In this document: piece by piece, positions 54,180 to 63,628 of the stretch | How the letters are laid out: the number at the start of each line of letters is the position of its first letter | How positions within the stretch are numbered: the first letter of the stretch is position 1 | Assembly (NCBI GenBank): GCA_002483145.1 | Contig: DLHJ01000019.1 | Location: 124,001 to 188,000 of the forward strand | DNA from: Cellvibrio sp. UBA7671 | GTDB lineage: Bacteria > Pseudomonadota > Gammaproteobacteria > Pseudomonadales > Cellvibrionaceae | Reading direction: 5' to 3' | DNA length: 64,000 nt | The notes under the pieces: model-generated | The model's database searches: none | Seen by the model: only the letters and a program-made list of their open reading frames with translations | What the model was told of the DNA's origin: nothing | Translations under genes and position numbers: made by a program

Positions 54180-55889
54180 TTAGCTTTTGCCCATCCGTTG
54201 CAGCACATGTTCTGCCATACCACCGGCCAATTGTTGTTCGCTTAAAAATATCCGTCCGATATTTTCTTTCACCCAGAGTTCGGCTTCCTCTTCGTTGTGG
54301 GTGCGAATCACAGTTTCAATTTTTGGGTTCAACTTGCGCGCAATGTCCACCATTTGGCGCACATGGAAGGTGTTGGAGGTTGCTGCGACCAATATGCCTG
54401 CCTTGGCGATATGCGCTTGGATGAGCACATTCGCGTCAGATGCATCGCCGCACACTGCTGGAATGTTTTTCGCGCGCAACTCTTCAACAATTGCGCGATT
54501 CGCTTCAGTAACAACGTAAGGTATTTGCTTCTCGTCGAGTATTTTGGCAATACGACGACCCACTCGACCATAACCCACCAGCACCACCTGGCCTGAAAGA
54601 TATGCCTCGTCGGTACTCATCGGCAGTACTGCCAATGGGTCATCGCGTACCTCCAGTTTTCGTGCAAAAGCGGAATGCTTAAGCGCCCACTTACGCAGCG
54701 GTTCCAGCAGCGTAAACATGAGCGAGTTGAGTGCGATGGACACCAGAGCGCCGGCGAGGATTAGGTTTTGTGCTTGAATATCCATCAACCCTAGACTGAT
54801 ACTCAATCCAGCCAAAATAAACGAAAACTCACCTATCTGCGCCAAGCTCGCACCGACAATCAACGCCGTATTCAGCGGGTAGCGGAACACCAGTACCAGT
54901 GCTACAGCGGCGATGGTTTTCCCAAACATAATAATGGCTACGACGGCGAGCACTTTTAGCGGCTCGTCGAGCAAAATGTTTGGATCAAACAGCATACCGA
55001 CCGACACAAAAAACAATACGGCAAATGCATCGCGTAGGGGTAGTGAATCATCGGCGGCGCGGTGGCTGAATTCCGATTCGCGCAGCATCATGCCCGCAAA
55101 GAAAGCACCCAGTGCGAAGGACACATCGAACAACAGCGCCGAACCATAGGCGACCCCTACAGCAGTGGCGATAACACACAAACTGAACAACTCGCGCGAA
55201 CCGGTACCGGCCACCCACCAGAGCAATTTAGGCAACAAGCGTTTACCGACCACCAGCATAAATGCTACAAACGCGGCAACCTTACCCAGTGTAATCAACA
55301 GCGTGACGGCGATGTGCTGGTCATTGGTGGCCGGGGCGTGGCCATCGGCGGCGGGAATAGTTCCCATGATGCCCGCAACGACTGGCAGGAGTACCAACAC
55401 CAGTACCATCACCAGATCTTCCACCACCAGCCAGCCTACCGCGATACGGCCATTAAGCGTTTCAATTTGCCCGCGCGCTTCGAGCGCTTTGAGCAGCACC
55501 ACCGTACTGGCACAGGAAAGCGATAAACCAAACACCAGGCATTGCGCCAGATCCCAGCCCCAGCAATAGCCTGCACCGGCGCCGAGCAGAGTGGCAATGG
55601 TGATCTGTAGCATCGCACCCGGTACGGCGATACGTTTGACAGCCATCAGGTCGCCCACCGAAAAATGCAGGCCAACACCAAACATCAGCAGCATCACGCC
55701 AATTTCCGCGAGCTGGGCAGTGAGTGCCATGTCGGCGACAAAACCGGGAGTTGAGGGGCCGATAATAATACCGGCCACGAGGTAGCCGATGAGCGGTGGT
55801 AAGCGCAGGCGCGCGGCGACGAACCCCAGGATCATCGCCAGGCCGAGGCCGGCCGCAATAGTTGTGATTAGGCTAATGTCATGTGGCAT
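54180..55889 (-). CDS. ybaL: YbaL-type cation:proton antiporter (CPA2) with TrkA-N domain
   Basis: 569 residues. The first 390 hold about 12-13 membrane helices of the Kef/CPA2 type (RLPPLIGYLVAGIIIGP, GLHFSVGDL, FALGAFFAGMMLRESEFSH). The C-terminal part is a Rossmann RCK/TrkA-N domain (VLVGYGRVGRRIAKIL near 430; GDASDANVLIQA). Length and sequence recall E. coli YbaL, a predicted potassium or sodium/proton antiporter that responds to a nucleotide. Convergent with motB. Confidence 0.9.
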   Translation of the reverse strand: MPHDISLITTIAAGLGLAMILGFVAARLRLPPLIGYLVAGIIIGPSTPGFVADMALTAQLAEIGVMLLMFGVGLHFSVGDLMAVKRIAVPGAMLQITIATLLGAGAGYCWGWDLAQCLVFGLSLSCASTVVLLKALEARGQIETLNGRIAVGWLVVEDLVMVLVLVLLPVVAGIMGTIPAADGHAPATNDQHIAVTLLITLGKVAAFVAFMLVVGKRLLPKLLWWVAGTGSRELFSLCVIATAVGVAYGSALLFDVSFALGAFFAGMMLRESEFSHRAADDSLPLRDAFAVLFFVSVGMLFDPNILLDEPLKVLAVVAIIMFGKTIAAVALVLVFRYPLNTALIVGASLAQIGEFSFILAGLSISLGLMDIQAQNLILAGALVSIALNSLMFTLLEPLRKWALKHSAFARKLEVRDDPLAVLPMSTDEAYLSGQVVLVGYGRVGRRIAKILDEKQIPYVVTEANRAIVEELRAKNIPAVCGDASDANVLIQAHIAKAGILVAATSNTFHVRQMVDIARKLNPKIETVIRTHNEEEAELWVKENIGRIFLSEQQLAGGMAEHVLQRMGKS

Positions 55890-56112
55890 AAGCAGCTAAG
55901 TCCTTGATGAATGAGGGTTAACTATATTGGCAGGTGGCAAAAAAGTGTAATCATTGGGTCCATATTTACCTTTTATATATGGCTATTTTACCCCGCCGGG
56001 ATTGAATAGCCGCTGGCGCAGCCCCAAATCGCCCAAGTCCCAAATGATCTGTTCATGCAATGAACACTGATTATCCAGATCAGTCTACCCAAGGTATTCA
56101 CAGGAGAATTCC

Positions 56113-56625
56113 ATGTTTTACGAACTTACTGTTGTGCAATTCAGCAAGACCCTCAATAACCTCAACGCAATTCTCGATAAGGGAGCGGCCTATGCCGAAG
56201 CGAAAAAATTTGATGTATCTGTGCTGTTGAATTCGCGCCTCGCCCCTGATCAATTCAATCTGATTCGCCAGGTACAAATCGCTTGCGATACGGCCAAGTT
56301 GGGCGTCGCGCGTCTGACGGGCAAAGTTGAATCAGCCCCTGTCCATGCTGATACCGAAACCACCTTGCCAGAGTTGAAGGCGCGCATCCAGGCAGTGCTG
56401 GATTATTTAGCCGGTTTTAAACCCGAGGATTTTGCTGGTGCCGCCGAGCGCCATATCAGCCAGCCACGCTGGGAAGGCAAATATCTCACCGGTACCGAGT
56501 TTGCGATCCAGCATGCGATCCCGAATATTTATTTCCATGTTACTACTGCTTACGCGATCCTGCGTCACAACGGTGTTGATGTGGGCAAGAAGGATTATCT
56601 TGGAAGCATGCCTTACAAAAGCTAA
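56113..56625 (+). CDS. DUF1993 family protein
   Basis: 170 residues, soluble, no signal. MFYELTVVQFSKTLNNLNAIL at the start, HISQPRWEGKYLTG-like core, and FAIQHAIPNIYFHVTTAYAILRHNGV near the end match DUF1993, a DinB-related four-helix fold. His residues (AIQHAIPN, IYFHVTTAY) are placed as in DinB-type metal sites. Function unknown. ACAGGAGAATTCC precedes the ATG. Confidence 0.9.
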   Translation: MFYELTVVQFSKTLNNLNAILDKGAAYAEAKKFDVSVLLNSRLAPDQFNLIRQVQIACDTAKLGVARLTGKVESAPVHADTETTLPELKARIQAVLDYLAGFKPEDFAGAAERHISQPRWEGKYLTGTEFAIQHAIPNIYFHVTTAYAILRHNGVDVGKKDYLGSMPYKS

Positions 56626-56695
56626 TATGGCGCATCAATAATTAACTCATGCGCTGTGCGAGCGGCGCATGGGTTTTATAAAAGGATGCGTAAGG

Positions 56696-58351
56696 ATGTC
56701 TGATACTCGATTGGATGTATATTTGCTCGGTGAACCGCAACCGGGTATAGATAGACCAACTCTGGTGCGCAATCTCGCCACCACCTTCAAAAAAGATGTT
56801 CCGGTCATTGAAAAAATGCTGCGCAGACCGCGTAGTTTGCTCAAAGCCAATGTCGATGCGGCAACTGCCGCGAAATACCAAAGCGCAATCAAAAAAGCTG
56901 GTGGCCAATGTGAATTGGTAAACCACGGCGAACAATTATTTCCGAGTGAAGCATTGAGCCCGGTAGCCGCACGCGCGCCACTGAGTGTTGCGCCTATCGA
57001 ACCTACTGCGCTCACACCTGCAGTCGATGATCAGGCACCTGCGGCAGATAACATCCCACACGGCAACGCTCACTACCAATCTCCTTACAGTGCTCCCACT
57101 ACCAACAGCGAGTCCACGGATTATTTTTGCTATAAGTGTGGGCGGGGCATCGCACCTGGTTTGGCGCAGTGCCCGTACTGCCGCGCTCCTCAGGTCCAGT
57201 TGCATCGCAAAGAAAAAGCGACTGCGGGTGTGCTCGCATTTTTCCTCGGCGGTTTAGGTGTGCACCGTTTTTATTTGGGGCAGTGGTGGGGAATTTTTTA
57301 TCTGCTGTTCTGGGGCACATTGATTCCCAGCATTGTTTCGCTGATTGAAGCTTTTGTATTTTGGTTTACGCCCAATGAGCGTTGGAACCAAAAATACGGG
57401 CAGGTGCCCGCACGCGGTGCCGGTATGGCAGTGGCGTTAGTTATCGGCGCGATTTTGATGGTAGCCATTGTCGGTATTCTCGCCGCAGTCGCCTTACCCG
57501 CCTATCAGGATTACACCACGCGCAGCAAAGTGCAGGCTGCATTACCGTTGATCAATGAAACCCGACAAAAAGTCACTGCTGTCATTAAACAGAAAAATTT
57601 TTTACCGAGTGAAAATGTGTTGGCGGGTTTGCCAGAAACGATCAACAATGAATTTGTTACCTCTATTGAATTAATTGAGGATGCAAAAATGGTTGTCAGT
57701 TTTCGCATCCCGCATTTAATTCAGAATGGCACCAATACGATTATTTGGACTCCAGAAATAAAAGGAGATGATGTGGTGTGGACCTGCCTTGAGGGTTCAC
57801 TGAGCGATAAATACCGCATGCCCGAGTGTCGTGGTGGTAGTGGCGCGGTTGAGTCTTCGCGGTCGCAGAGTGCCGATAAAACGTCATTGAATGCGCGCAT
57901 GTACAGCGATGATAAAACCATATCCTTGATGGTGCCGAATGATTGGAAAGGTAATCGTAAATTAAATGAAGAGGCGATCCTCGGTGTTGCCAATACCTAT
58001 GATGAGGTTTATGCCATTGTTATTCGCGAATCCAAAACGGATTTTGAATCATCAGTAACATTGGATGATTATTTGCAGCTGGTGGTAAAAAATACGGAAT
58101 CATCAGCAGAAAATTTTCGCGAAATTAGTACTGTTCAATCGCTTAATATAAAAGGCCTTTCCGCAAGGCAGCAGGTAATAGCTGCTTCAGTAAATCGCCT
58201 AAAAGTGACCTATCTTTTAACGGGCCTGGAAGACGATACCCATTTTTACCTTATTTATGCCTGGACTATGGATTCCCGCTTTGAAAAAAATCGCGCTTTA
58301 CTGAAAAAGGTGAGTGAGAGTTTTACGGTTCATGCGGGAGTTAATCAATAA
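56696..58351 (+). CDS. Mosaic membrane protein: zinc ribbon, TM2, type IV pilin-like and PsbP-like domains
   Basis: 551 residues from the ATG at 56696. Order: an N-terminal alpha/beta module (1-76, ending KKAGGQCELVN), a Pro/Ala linker, a zinc ribbon with CYKC (145/148) and CPYC (159/162), a TM2 domain with two helices (173-228, GGLGVHRFYLGQWW), then a third helix with the pilin hallmark AAVALPAYQDYTTRSKV (about 263-279) and a pilin-like soluble domain ending in a Cys pair (WTCLEG ... MPEC), and a C-terminal PsbP/DUF1795-like domain (about 395-551). The prepilin peptidase site is missing, so it is not a normal pilin. Function unknown. The next gene starts on its stop codon. Confidence 0.8.
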   Translation: MSDTRLDVYLLGEPQPGIDRPTLVRNLATTFKKDVPVIEKMLRRPRSLLKANVDAATAAKYQSAIKKAGGQCELVNHGEQLFPSEALSPVAARAPLSVAPIEPTALTPAVDDQAPAADNIPHGNAHYQSPYSAPTTNSESTDYFCYKCGRGIAPGLAQCPYCRAPQVQLHRKEKATAGVLAFFLGGLGVHRFYLGQWWGIFYLLFWGTLIPSIVSLIEAFVFWFTPNERWNQKYGQVPARGAGMAVALVIGAILMVAIVGILAAVALPAYQDYTTRSKVQAALPLINETRQKVTAVIKQKNFLPSENVLAGLPETINNEFVTSIELIEDAKMVVSFRIPHLIQNGTNTIIWTPEIKGDDVVWTCLEGSLSDKYRMPECRGGSGAVESSRSQSADKTSLNARMYSDDKTISLMVPNDWKGNRKLNEEAILGVANTYDEVYAIVIRESKTDFESSVTLDDYLQLVVKNTESSAENFREISTVQSLNIKGLSARQQVIAASVNRLKVTYLLTGLEDDTHFYLIYAWTMDSRFEKNRALLKKVSESFTVHAGVNQ

Positions 58352-58797
58352 TGACGAACCCTTATGAAGTGCCGCAAGCGGTTCTGGAGAATGAAGTTAT
58401 TCCGCTGCGCAAGAAAACCGGGTGGAAGGTGTTTTTTTGGATATTTATGCCCTTGGCGTGTTTATCTTTTTGGTCCGTTATTGCTGATGCTGAATCCAGT
58501 AATATTGATAAGTTAGGCGAGGTGATTGTCTATAGTTTGATAGGGTCAGGACTGTTTGGTTTTTCATACAATAAAAAAATATTCACGATGCAGTTTTGGC
58601 GATATTTTATTCCTGTCGCTATCGGATGGGATATTTATACCTTAGTGAGTCAGGACTGGTCAGTATTTTCTGAAAGCGAGATGGCAGTGTACATATTTAT
58701 TGGTATAACCTTGGTTTGTTTGGGATTGATGCTGTTTTTTCAGTATTTTGGTTTGTATAAATATGCATATCAATCACAGGAAATTTGGGACAAATAA
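58351..58797 (+). CDS. Small four-helix membrane protein
   Basis: 148 residues; its ATG shares a base with the previous stop codon (TAATG), showing translational coupling. The N-terminus NPYEVPQAVL is the short NPYxxPx leader often found at the start of small inner-membrane proteins. Four hydrophobic helices follow (about 27-47, 62-80, 90-106, 115-140). No motif suggests a function; it probably works with the mosaic pilin-like protein. Confidence 0.75.
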   Translation: MTNPYEVPQAVLENEVIPLRKKTGWKVFFWIFMPLACLSFWSVIADAESSNIDKLGEVIVYSLIGSGLFGFSYNKKIFTMQFWRYFIPVAIGWDIYTLVSQDWSVFSESEMAVYIFIGITLVCLGLMLFFQYFGLYKYAYQSQEIWDK

Positions 58798-58801
58798 CGA
58801 A

Positions 58802-58821
58802 TGGCTCCCGATTGGGAGCCA
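58802..58821. terminator. Hairpin between convergent genes
   Basis: TGGCTCCC (58802-58809) pairs with GGGAGCCA (58814-58821), loop GATT. No T run, so a weak terminator at best. Confidence 0.45.
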
Positions 58822-58836
58822 CAGGCGGTTTCCAAA

Positions 58837-60924
58837 CTACAACTCCTTCGCAATCTTCGCCTTTCTTACCAACTGCACAAACTCAGTGCGATAACCAAAT
58901 TCATCTTTGCCTTTGTTTGCTTGCGCCAGTTCAATCACCTTGTCGTAGGTGAAATTACCAGCGTAGTTACTACCGCGTAGCAGCTGTGCAAAACCGGCAA
59001 CAGCGATAGAGAAATTCACTTCTTGTTGATAGCCAGCATGCGCGTCAAGCAATACGTTTTTCTCGATAGGTGTTTCAATCAGTTTTGATTGGGTTTCGCT
59101 TGGTAATTTATAGCGCAAGCGCAAGAAAGCATATTCACCATTTTTACCAATATCAGGTTTATTTTCCTTTTGATAGCGGCTGTTTTCCAATAAGCCACTC
59201 TCTGCTCCGACGGGTGTGATTTCATAAATAGCAGTCACACGTTGGCCTGCGCCAATTTCACCGGCATCCACTTTGTCGTTGCTAAAATCTTCGCGGTTGA
59301 GAGCGCGGGTTTCGTAGCCTATCAGGCGATATTCCTTAACGGTGTTGGGGTTAAATTCCACCTGGATTTTCACATCCTTGGCGATCGGGAATAAATTGGA
59401 GGTAGCCTCTGTCACCAATACTTTTTGCGCTTCGCTGAGTGTATCGATATAAGCGGCGGTACCATTGCCGTTTTGCGCCAAGGTTTGCATCATTTCATCC
59501 TGATAATTGCCCTGGCCAAAACCGAGTACAGATAAATAAATCCCTTTATCGCGTTTGCGCTCCACAAAATCCTGCAGTGCTTCATCGCCGGTTTGGCCGA
59601 CATTAAAGTCGCCATCGGTTGCGAGGATAATGCGGTTGACACCTTTCGCATTAAAATTCGCTTCCGCCAATTGATAGGCGAGGGCGATACCTTCGGCACC
59701 AGCAGTGCTACCACCGGCTTGCAAATTATTTAATGCAGCGAGAATTTTATTTTTCTCTTTTGCTTTAGTTGGCTCCAACACTGTACCCGCGGCACCGGCG
59801 TAAACCACAATCGAAATGGTGTCGTCAGGTTTGAGGGTATCCAACAATAAACTCATGGATTGTTTTACCAGCGGCAATTTGCTGGGCTCATCCATAGAGC
59901 CGGATACATCCAATAAAAACACCAGATTGGATTGCGGAATGTCACTCGCTGCCAATTGATAACCTTGAATACCGATATGTATTAATTTGTTGCCCGCTTT
60001 CCAGGGCGAATCCATCACGCTGGTATAAGTTGCAAAGGGTGTTTTGCGATCTTTAGGTAATGGGTAGGCATAATCAAAATAATTAATCATCTCCTCACTG
60101 CGCACCGCATCTTTTTCCGGCAACTGGCCGTTGTTGAGCATGCGCCGTACAAAACTATAAGAAGCGGTATCCACATCGATAGAAAAAGTAGAGACAGGAT
60201 TTTCGCTCGCCGCGATAACGGCATTCTCATTGAAATCTTCAAATCGGTCGCGGAATTCTTGTGGAGGTTGGGTAACAATTATTTCTTTCACCCTTGGCGC
60301 AGGTGCACTCAGTGCCATGGGTTGAGCTTCGGATTTCATCTTTTGTACAACACTCATGTCCATTTTTTGCGCAGCTAATTTAGTTTGTTCTTTGCGCTCT
60401 ACGGCTACCGCCGCTTCCATTTCTTGGTATTCAACTGCATCTTCAGCGATGGTCATGTCAGCAAGGATTTTTTTATCTTCACTAATAATTGCGTTCGCTG
60501 GTTCTTGCACATTTAGTGGGACACTTTTACGGAGTGATTGCTCGGCAATGCGCGTAGCCAATTCCTGTTGATCGGAATTGATCATCAAGTTCTGCATAAA
60601 GGTTAGTCCCGCTAGCACCGCAAGGCTGGAGGCGGCGATACCGGAAATCAATGCTGGTTTTTGCCAGAAAGGGCGACTATCAAAACCGTTGTTGTTCATC
60701 GTATTGTTCATAGATTTGTCCCCGTGATGGTTGGTGTCACGGGTAAGACGCAAGCGCTCTAAAAATCCTTGGAGAACAGTGGATTTTTTTTCTGCACTTT
60801 GTTGTGCAGCGAATGCGGCCATGGCGGCAGCCATATGACGCGCTTTGGTATCGGCATCCGGCTTGGGTGGCTGCTCTTGCAAGAGTTGTTGCAAGTCATC
60901 GTCGTTTATATCTTGTCTATTCAT
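58837..60924 (-). CDS. yfbK: VWA domain membrane protein (YfbK type, DUF3520)
   Basis: 695 residues. A cytoplasmic N-terminus (1-88) is followed by one membrane helix (about 90-113), a periplasmic segment, the YfbK N-terminal domain with the PVSTFSIDVDTASYS motif, a von Willebrand A domain with a complete MIDAS (DVSGS, D339-S343), and DUF3520 to the C-terminus. Its ATG overlaps the stop of the ECF sigma gene by 4 bp (ATGA). The cytoplasmic part, rich in Ala/Gln, could hold the sigma factor, as in membrane anti-sigma factors; this is inference. Confidence 0.88.
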   Translation of the reverse strand: MNRQDINDDDLQQLLQEQPPKPDADTKARHMAAAMAAFAAQQSAEKKSTVLQGFLERLRLTRDTNHHGDKSMNNTMNNNGFDSRPFWQKPALISGIAASSLAVLAGLTFMQNLMINSDQQELATRIAEQSLRKSVPLNVQEPANAIISEDKKILADMTIAEDAVEYQEMEAAVAVERKEQTKLAAQKMDMSVVQKMKSEAQPMALSAPAPRVKEIIVTQPPQEFRDRFEDFNENAVIAASENPVSTFSIDVDTASYSFVRRMLNNGQLPEKDAVRSEEMINYFDYAYPLPKDRKTPFATYTSVMDSPWKAGNKLIHIGIQGYQLAASDIPQSNLVFLLDVSGSMDEPSKLPLVKQSMSLLLDTLKPDDTISIVVYAGAAGTVLEPTKAKEKNKILAALNNLQAGGSTAGAEGIALAYQLAEANFNAKGVNRIILATDGDFNVGQTGDEALQDFVERKRDKGIYLSVLGFGQGNYQDEMMQTLAQNGNGTAAYIDTLSEAQKVLVTEATSNLFPIAKDVKIQVEFNPNTVKEYRLIGYETRALNREDFSNDKVDAGEIGAGQRVTAIYEITPVGAESGLLENSRYQKENKPDIGKNGEYAFLRLRYKLPSETQSKLIETPIEKNVLLDAHAGYQQEVNFSIAVAGFAQLLRGSNYAGNFTYDKVIELAQANKGKDEFGYRTEFVQLVRKAKIAKEL

Positions 60925-61478
60925 AATGAAAGCTCCCAGCTTCCGTCGGATTGTTGTTGCAGAAGCTGAAGTTGTTTGCGAATTTCGTGGAGCCGCCAGG
61001 AGACGGTAGATTCTTTCAGTTGCAGAACGGTGGCGGCCTCGGCATGGCTAAGGCCTTCGCCATGTACCAGTAGTACCGTCTCTTTAAAACCCTCGGCCAT
61101 CTGGTCGAGCAGGCGCAGTAGCTGCTGTAGATAAATGCGGTTCTCGGCGGTTTGGTCTGGCGTCCGCTCCGGCTCTATCCAGTCGTCGATGTTGTCGTGC
61201 ATGTGGCGGTTCTGACTCTTGTACCAATCCTTGGCGCAATTGATAACTAATCGGTACAGCCAGCTGCTAAAGGCCGCCTCAAAGCGGAATTGGCCGAGGC
61301 TCTGCGCGAGTTTGATGCACGCCTGCTGGGTTATGTCTTCGGCATCGGCCTTATTGCCACACCAGCGGTAGGCGAAACGGTAGACGGTGTCGTAGTTGGA
61401 AGTTAACACCTGCTCAAAGGCATTTTGATCGCCTGCTTGAGCGGCCTTGATGAGTGCATAGGATTCTGGCGCTACCAT
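60921..61478 (-). CDS. ECF-type RNA polymerase sigma factor
   Basis: 185 residues. Region 2 (about 20-88; FAYRWCGNKADAEDITQQACIKL with DAED for promoter melting and core binding) and region 4 (about 125-175; ETVLLVHGEGLSHAEAATVL with a helix-turn-helix) are clear; region 3 is absent, as in ECF (group 4) factors. Translationally coupled to the VWA protein, its probable membrane regulator. The ribosome site is weak. Promoters it recognises cannot be told from here. Confidence 0.92.
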   Translation of the reverse strand: MVAPESYALIKAAQAGDQNAFEQVLTSNYDTVYRFAYRWCGNKADAEDITQQACIKLAQSLGQFRFEAAFSSWLYRLVINCAKDWYKSQNRHMHDNIDDWIEPERTPDQTAENRIYLQQLLRLLDQMAEGFKETVLLVHGEGLSHAEAATVLQLKESTVSWRLHEIRKQLQLLQQQSDGSWELSL

Positions 61479-61568
61479 GCGGCGATACTCATGTAGTCGC
61501 CGGAGCGACGATAGGGGTGTGTTATTTCTTGGACGAGCGGCCGTGCGGAATCCTTGGCTGGTTTCTTC

Positions 61569-62885
61569 TTATTTATCCATCATTCCACCGGACGGTGCTT
61601 GCCAATTGATTTTGGGCACCAGTTCGCGGCGCTTTTGCAAGGCGCAAATTTGTTTAAATAACCAGAGTCGCCAGCGTACAGCAAAGCTCGGGGTCAGCTT
61701 GCCGGCCAGAATGGAATTGATGGCTTGCGGCAAACGCAGCGTCGGGCGCGGGGACATAAATACCTCGCAGGCCTCGTTGTCATAGTAAGCATCGATCAAC
61801 TGGCGCATATAGCCGATCCTGCTTTTCATCGCGTTGGTATAGCTGACGTACAAGCGCGCCTCGGCCAGCGCCGATGATGGTTTTGTTATCAGATCGGCGA
61901 TTTTATCGGCCGCAAGCAGGCCGGATTCGAGCGCCAGGTAAACGCCCGACGAAAACACAGGATCAATAAAACTTGCCGCATCACCGGCGAGTAAGCAGCG
62001 ATCCCGGCCAAATTCGTTATGGGAGAAGCTGTAATCCGACTCAATACGATAGTCACCAGCAGCGGTCGCAGTTGCCAATGCCTGACTCAAGAAAGGAGAT
62101 TCACTGACCTTGCGCCAGAACAGTGATTCCCAGGATTCACCGGCCTGCCTGCCACTATGTTTCTGCAACACTACGCCGACAGAGGTGGTGGTGGGGGAGA
62201 TGGGAATCACCCAGAACCAGGCGTCGCTCAAGCGCATTACGATGATGTCGCCAGCAGTATCGCCTTGATCGCGCGTCATGTTTTCAAAATGGTTGAACAC
62301 AGCCATGCGTCCGGGGTAGGGCAAGGAGGATTTCTCCAACTTCATCGCCCGCCCCATCACACAATGCCTGCCACTGGCATCAATCACCCAATCAGCGGTA
62401 AGGGTTGATGTATTACCCTCGTGCTCCGTTTCAATATGCCATTGCTCCCCATTACGGGAAACTGAGACAACGCGCGTTTCTTCCTGAACCTGCGCCCCCA
62501 GTTGCTGGGCATGGCGCAGAAGAATCTCATCGAAACGGGCGCGCTCGACTTGATAGGCCATGTCCAGACCGGGAATCCAGCCCTTGGCAAACACATTTCG
62601 AACCGTGCGTGAGCGATCTGCCAGGGTAAATTGTGCACCACGTTTCTCAATGAAGCCGGCTGTGGCGATCTTCTCCCACACGCCAATTTTTTTCAGTATT
62701 GAGTTACCGTTCGGCAGAAGTGATTCGCCGATATGAAAGCGAGGGAATTTCTCGCGCTCCACTACCAGAGCATCAATTCCCCTTTGAGCCAAGCGGGAGG
62801 CGGCCACACTTCCAGCGGGACCGCCACCAATGATCACCACCTTATGTTGGGCTGTTGACGAGGCTAAAGCAGGCAGTGAAGACAT
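61569..62885 (-). CDS. Flavin-dependent halogenase-fold oxidoreductase
   Basis: 438 residues from the ATG at 62885; a GTG at 62918 is an alternative. GGGPAGSVAAS is the FAD site; FPRFHIGESLLPN follows. A Lys in EKRGAQF (K81) matches the catalytic Lys of phenol/pyrrole halogenases such as PltA and CmlS. The WFWVIP motif is at 223-228, and DPVFSSGVYLALESG at the flavin's isoalloxazine side. It could be a halogenase or a geranylgeranyl-reductase-like enzyme. Its sequence is not close to the trp-halogenase at 36 kb. It starts 19 nt after a small secreted protein gene. Confidence 0.8.
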   Translation of the reverse strand: MSSLPALASSTAQHKVVIIGGGPAGSVAASRLAQRGIDALVVEREKFPRFHIGESLLPNGNSILKKIGVWEKIATAGFIEKRGAQFTLADRSRTVRNVFAKGWIPGLDMAYQVERARFDEILLRHAQQLGAQVQEETRVVSVSRNGEQWHIETEHEGNTSTLTADWVIDASGRHCVMGRAMKLEKSSLPYPGRMAVFNHFENMTRDQGDTAGDIIVMRLSDAWFWVIPISPTTTSVGVVLQKHSGRQAGESWESLFWRKVSESPFLSQALATATAAGDYRIESDYSFSHNEFGRDRCLLAGDAASFIDPVFSSGVYLALESGLLAADKIADLITKPSSALAEARLYVSYTNAMKSRIGYMRQLIDAYYDNEACEVFMSPRPTLRLPQAINSILAGKLTPSFAVRWRLWLFKQICALQKRRELVPKINWQAPSGGMMDK

Positions 62886-62904
62886 ATGGCAACCGTTACA
62901 CTGC

Positions 62905-63309
62905 TTAATTGAGTGCACTCAACTGCATATTCTTGCTGATGTCCCCTGCAACATTCTTCACCCAGCTCAGGTAATTGCGATGGATGTAGCGCTTGCCGTC
63001 CTTCTCTTTATATTTCAGGTTTTCGCTGGATACGTACTCGATACGAACTTGTTTGAGGTCGTGATAAATCGCGATACGTGCAACATGGGAACGAAGATTG
63101 AGGGTTGCATCAATCTTGCCATTGCTCTCGCCGCTTACAACCCAACCGCGTGTTACCAACGCGCGCTTTATATCGCTGGTGACTTGGAACTCGGTCAGAC
63201 CTGCGGGTACAGCAACAGGATCCGGGTTGACCAGTTCAGGTGCGGCTTGTGCAGACAGTGCAAACATGACCGCGATTGATGTAATGACAGACCAGAATAG
63301 ACGTTTCAT
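62905..63309 (-). CDS. Small secreted protein of unknown function
   Basis: 134 residues from the ATG at 63309, which has a strong AAGGAG seven bases upstream; the longer open frame beyond it has no such site. Signal peptide (MKRLFWSVITSIAVMFALSAQA-AP). A small alpha/beta domain follows (FQVTSDIKRALVTRGWVVSG ... ARIAIYHDLKQVRIEYVSSE), similar in shape to lipoprotein-like proteins of DUF-type families, but I do not recognise it. Next gene is the halogenase-fold flavoprotein. Confidence 0.75.
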   Translation of the reverse strand: MKRLFWSVITSIAVMFALSAQAAPELVNPDPVAVPAGLTEFQVTSDIKRALVTRGWVVSGESNGKIDATLNLRSHVARIAIYHDLKQVRIEYVSSENLKYKEKDGKRYIHRNYLSWVKNVAGDISKNMQLSALN

Positions 63310-63628
63310 AGATAACTCCTTGTGAGTTTTAGGGGGGCTAACGAGACCGGCGAGAGTATAAGCATCGACTTTCATTAAATCGAGCTTGTCATGTCGCAGT
63401 TGGGCGACAAATCTGCCGCAATTTTTGGATTGAAACCAATAATGCGGCAGTTTTATGTCGAATTTCTTTACGGTTTGTCTCTCGTAATGTGACACGCCTA
63501 TCGTTATTTTGTTGATTTTAGTGACATTTTTTTAGTGGTGTGAATTTTGCTGATTATGGCGACAATTGGGCGCAACAGATGAAAGCCTCAGATGCGCCCC
63601 TATAGCCGAGTAAACTCAGGGTAATCTT
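63310..63628. other. Divergent intergenic region
   Basis: 319 bases between the small secreted protein gene and the last gene. A/T-rich in the second half (63500-63560), where promoters are likely, but no -35/-10 pair stands out. No tRNA, repeat or operator seen. Confidence 0.4.
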
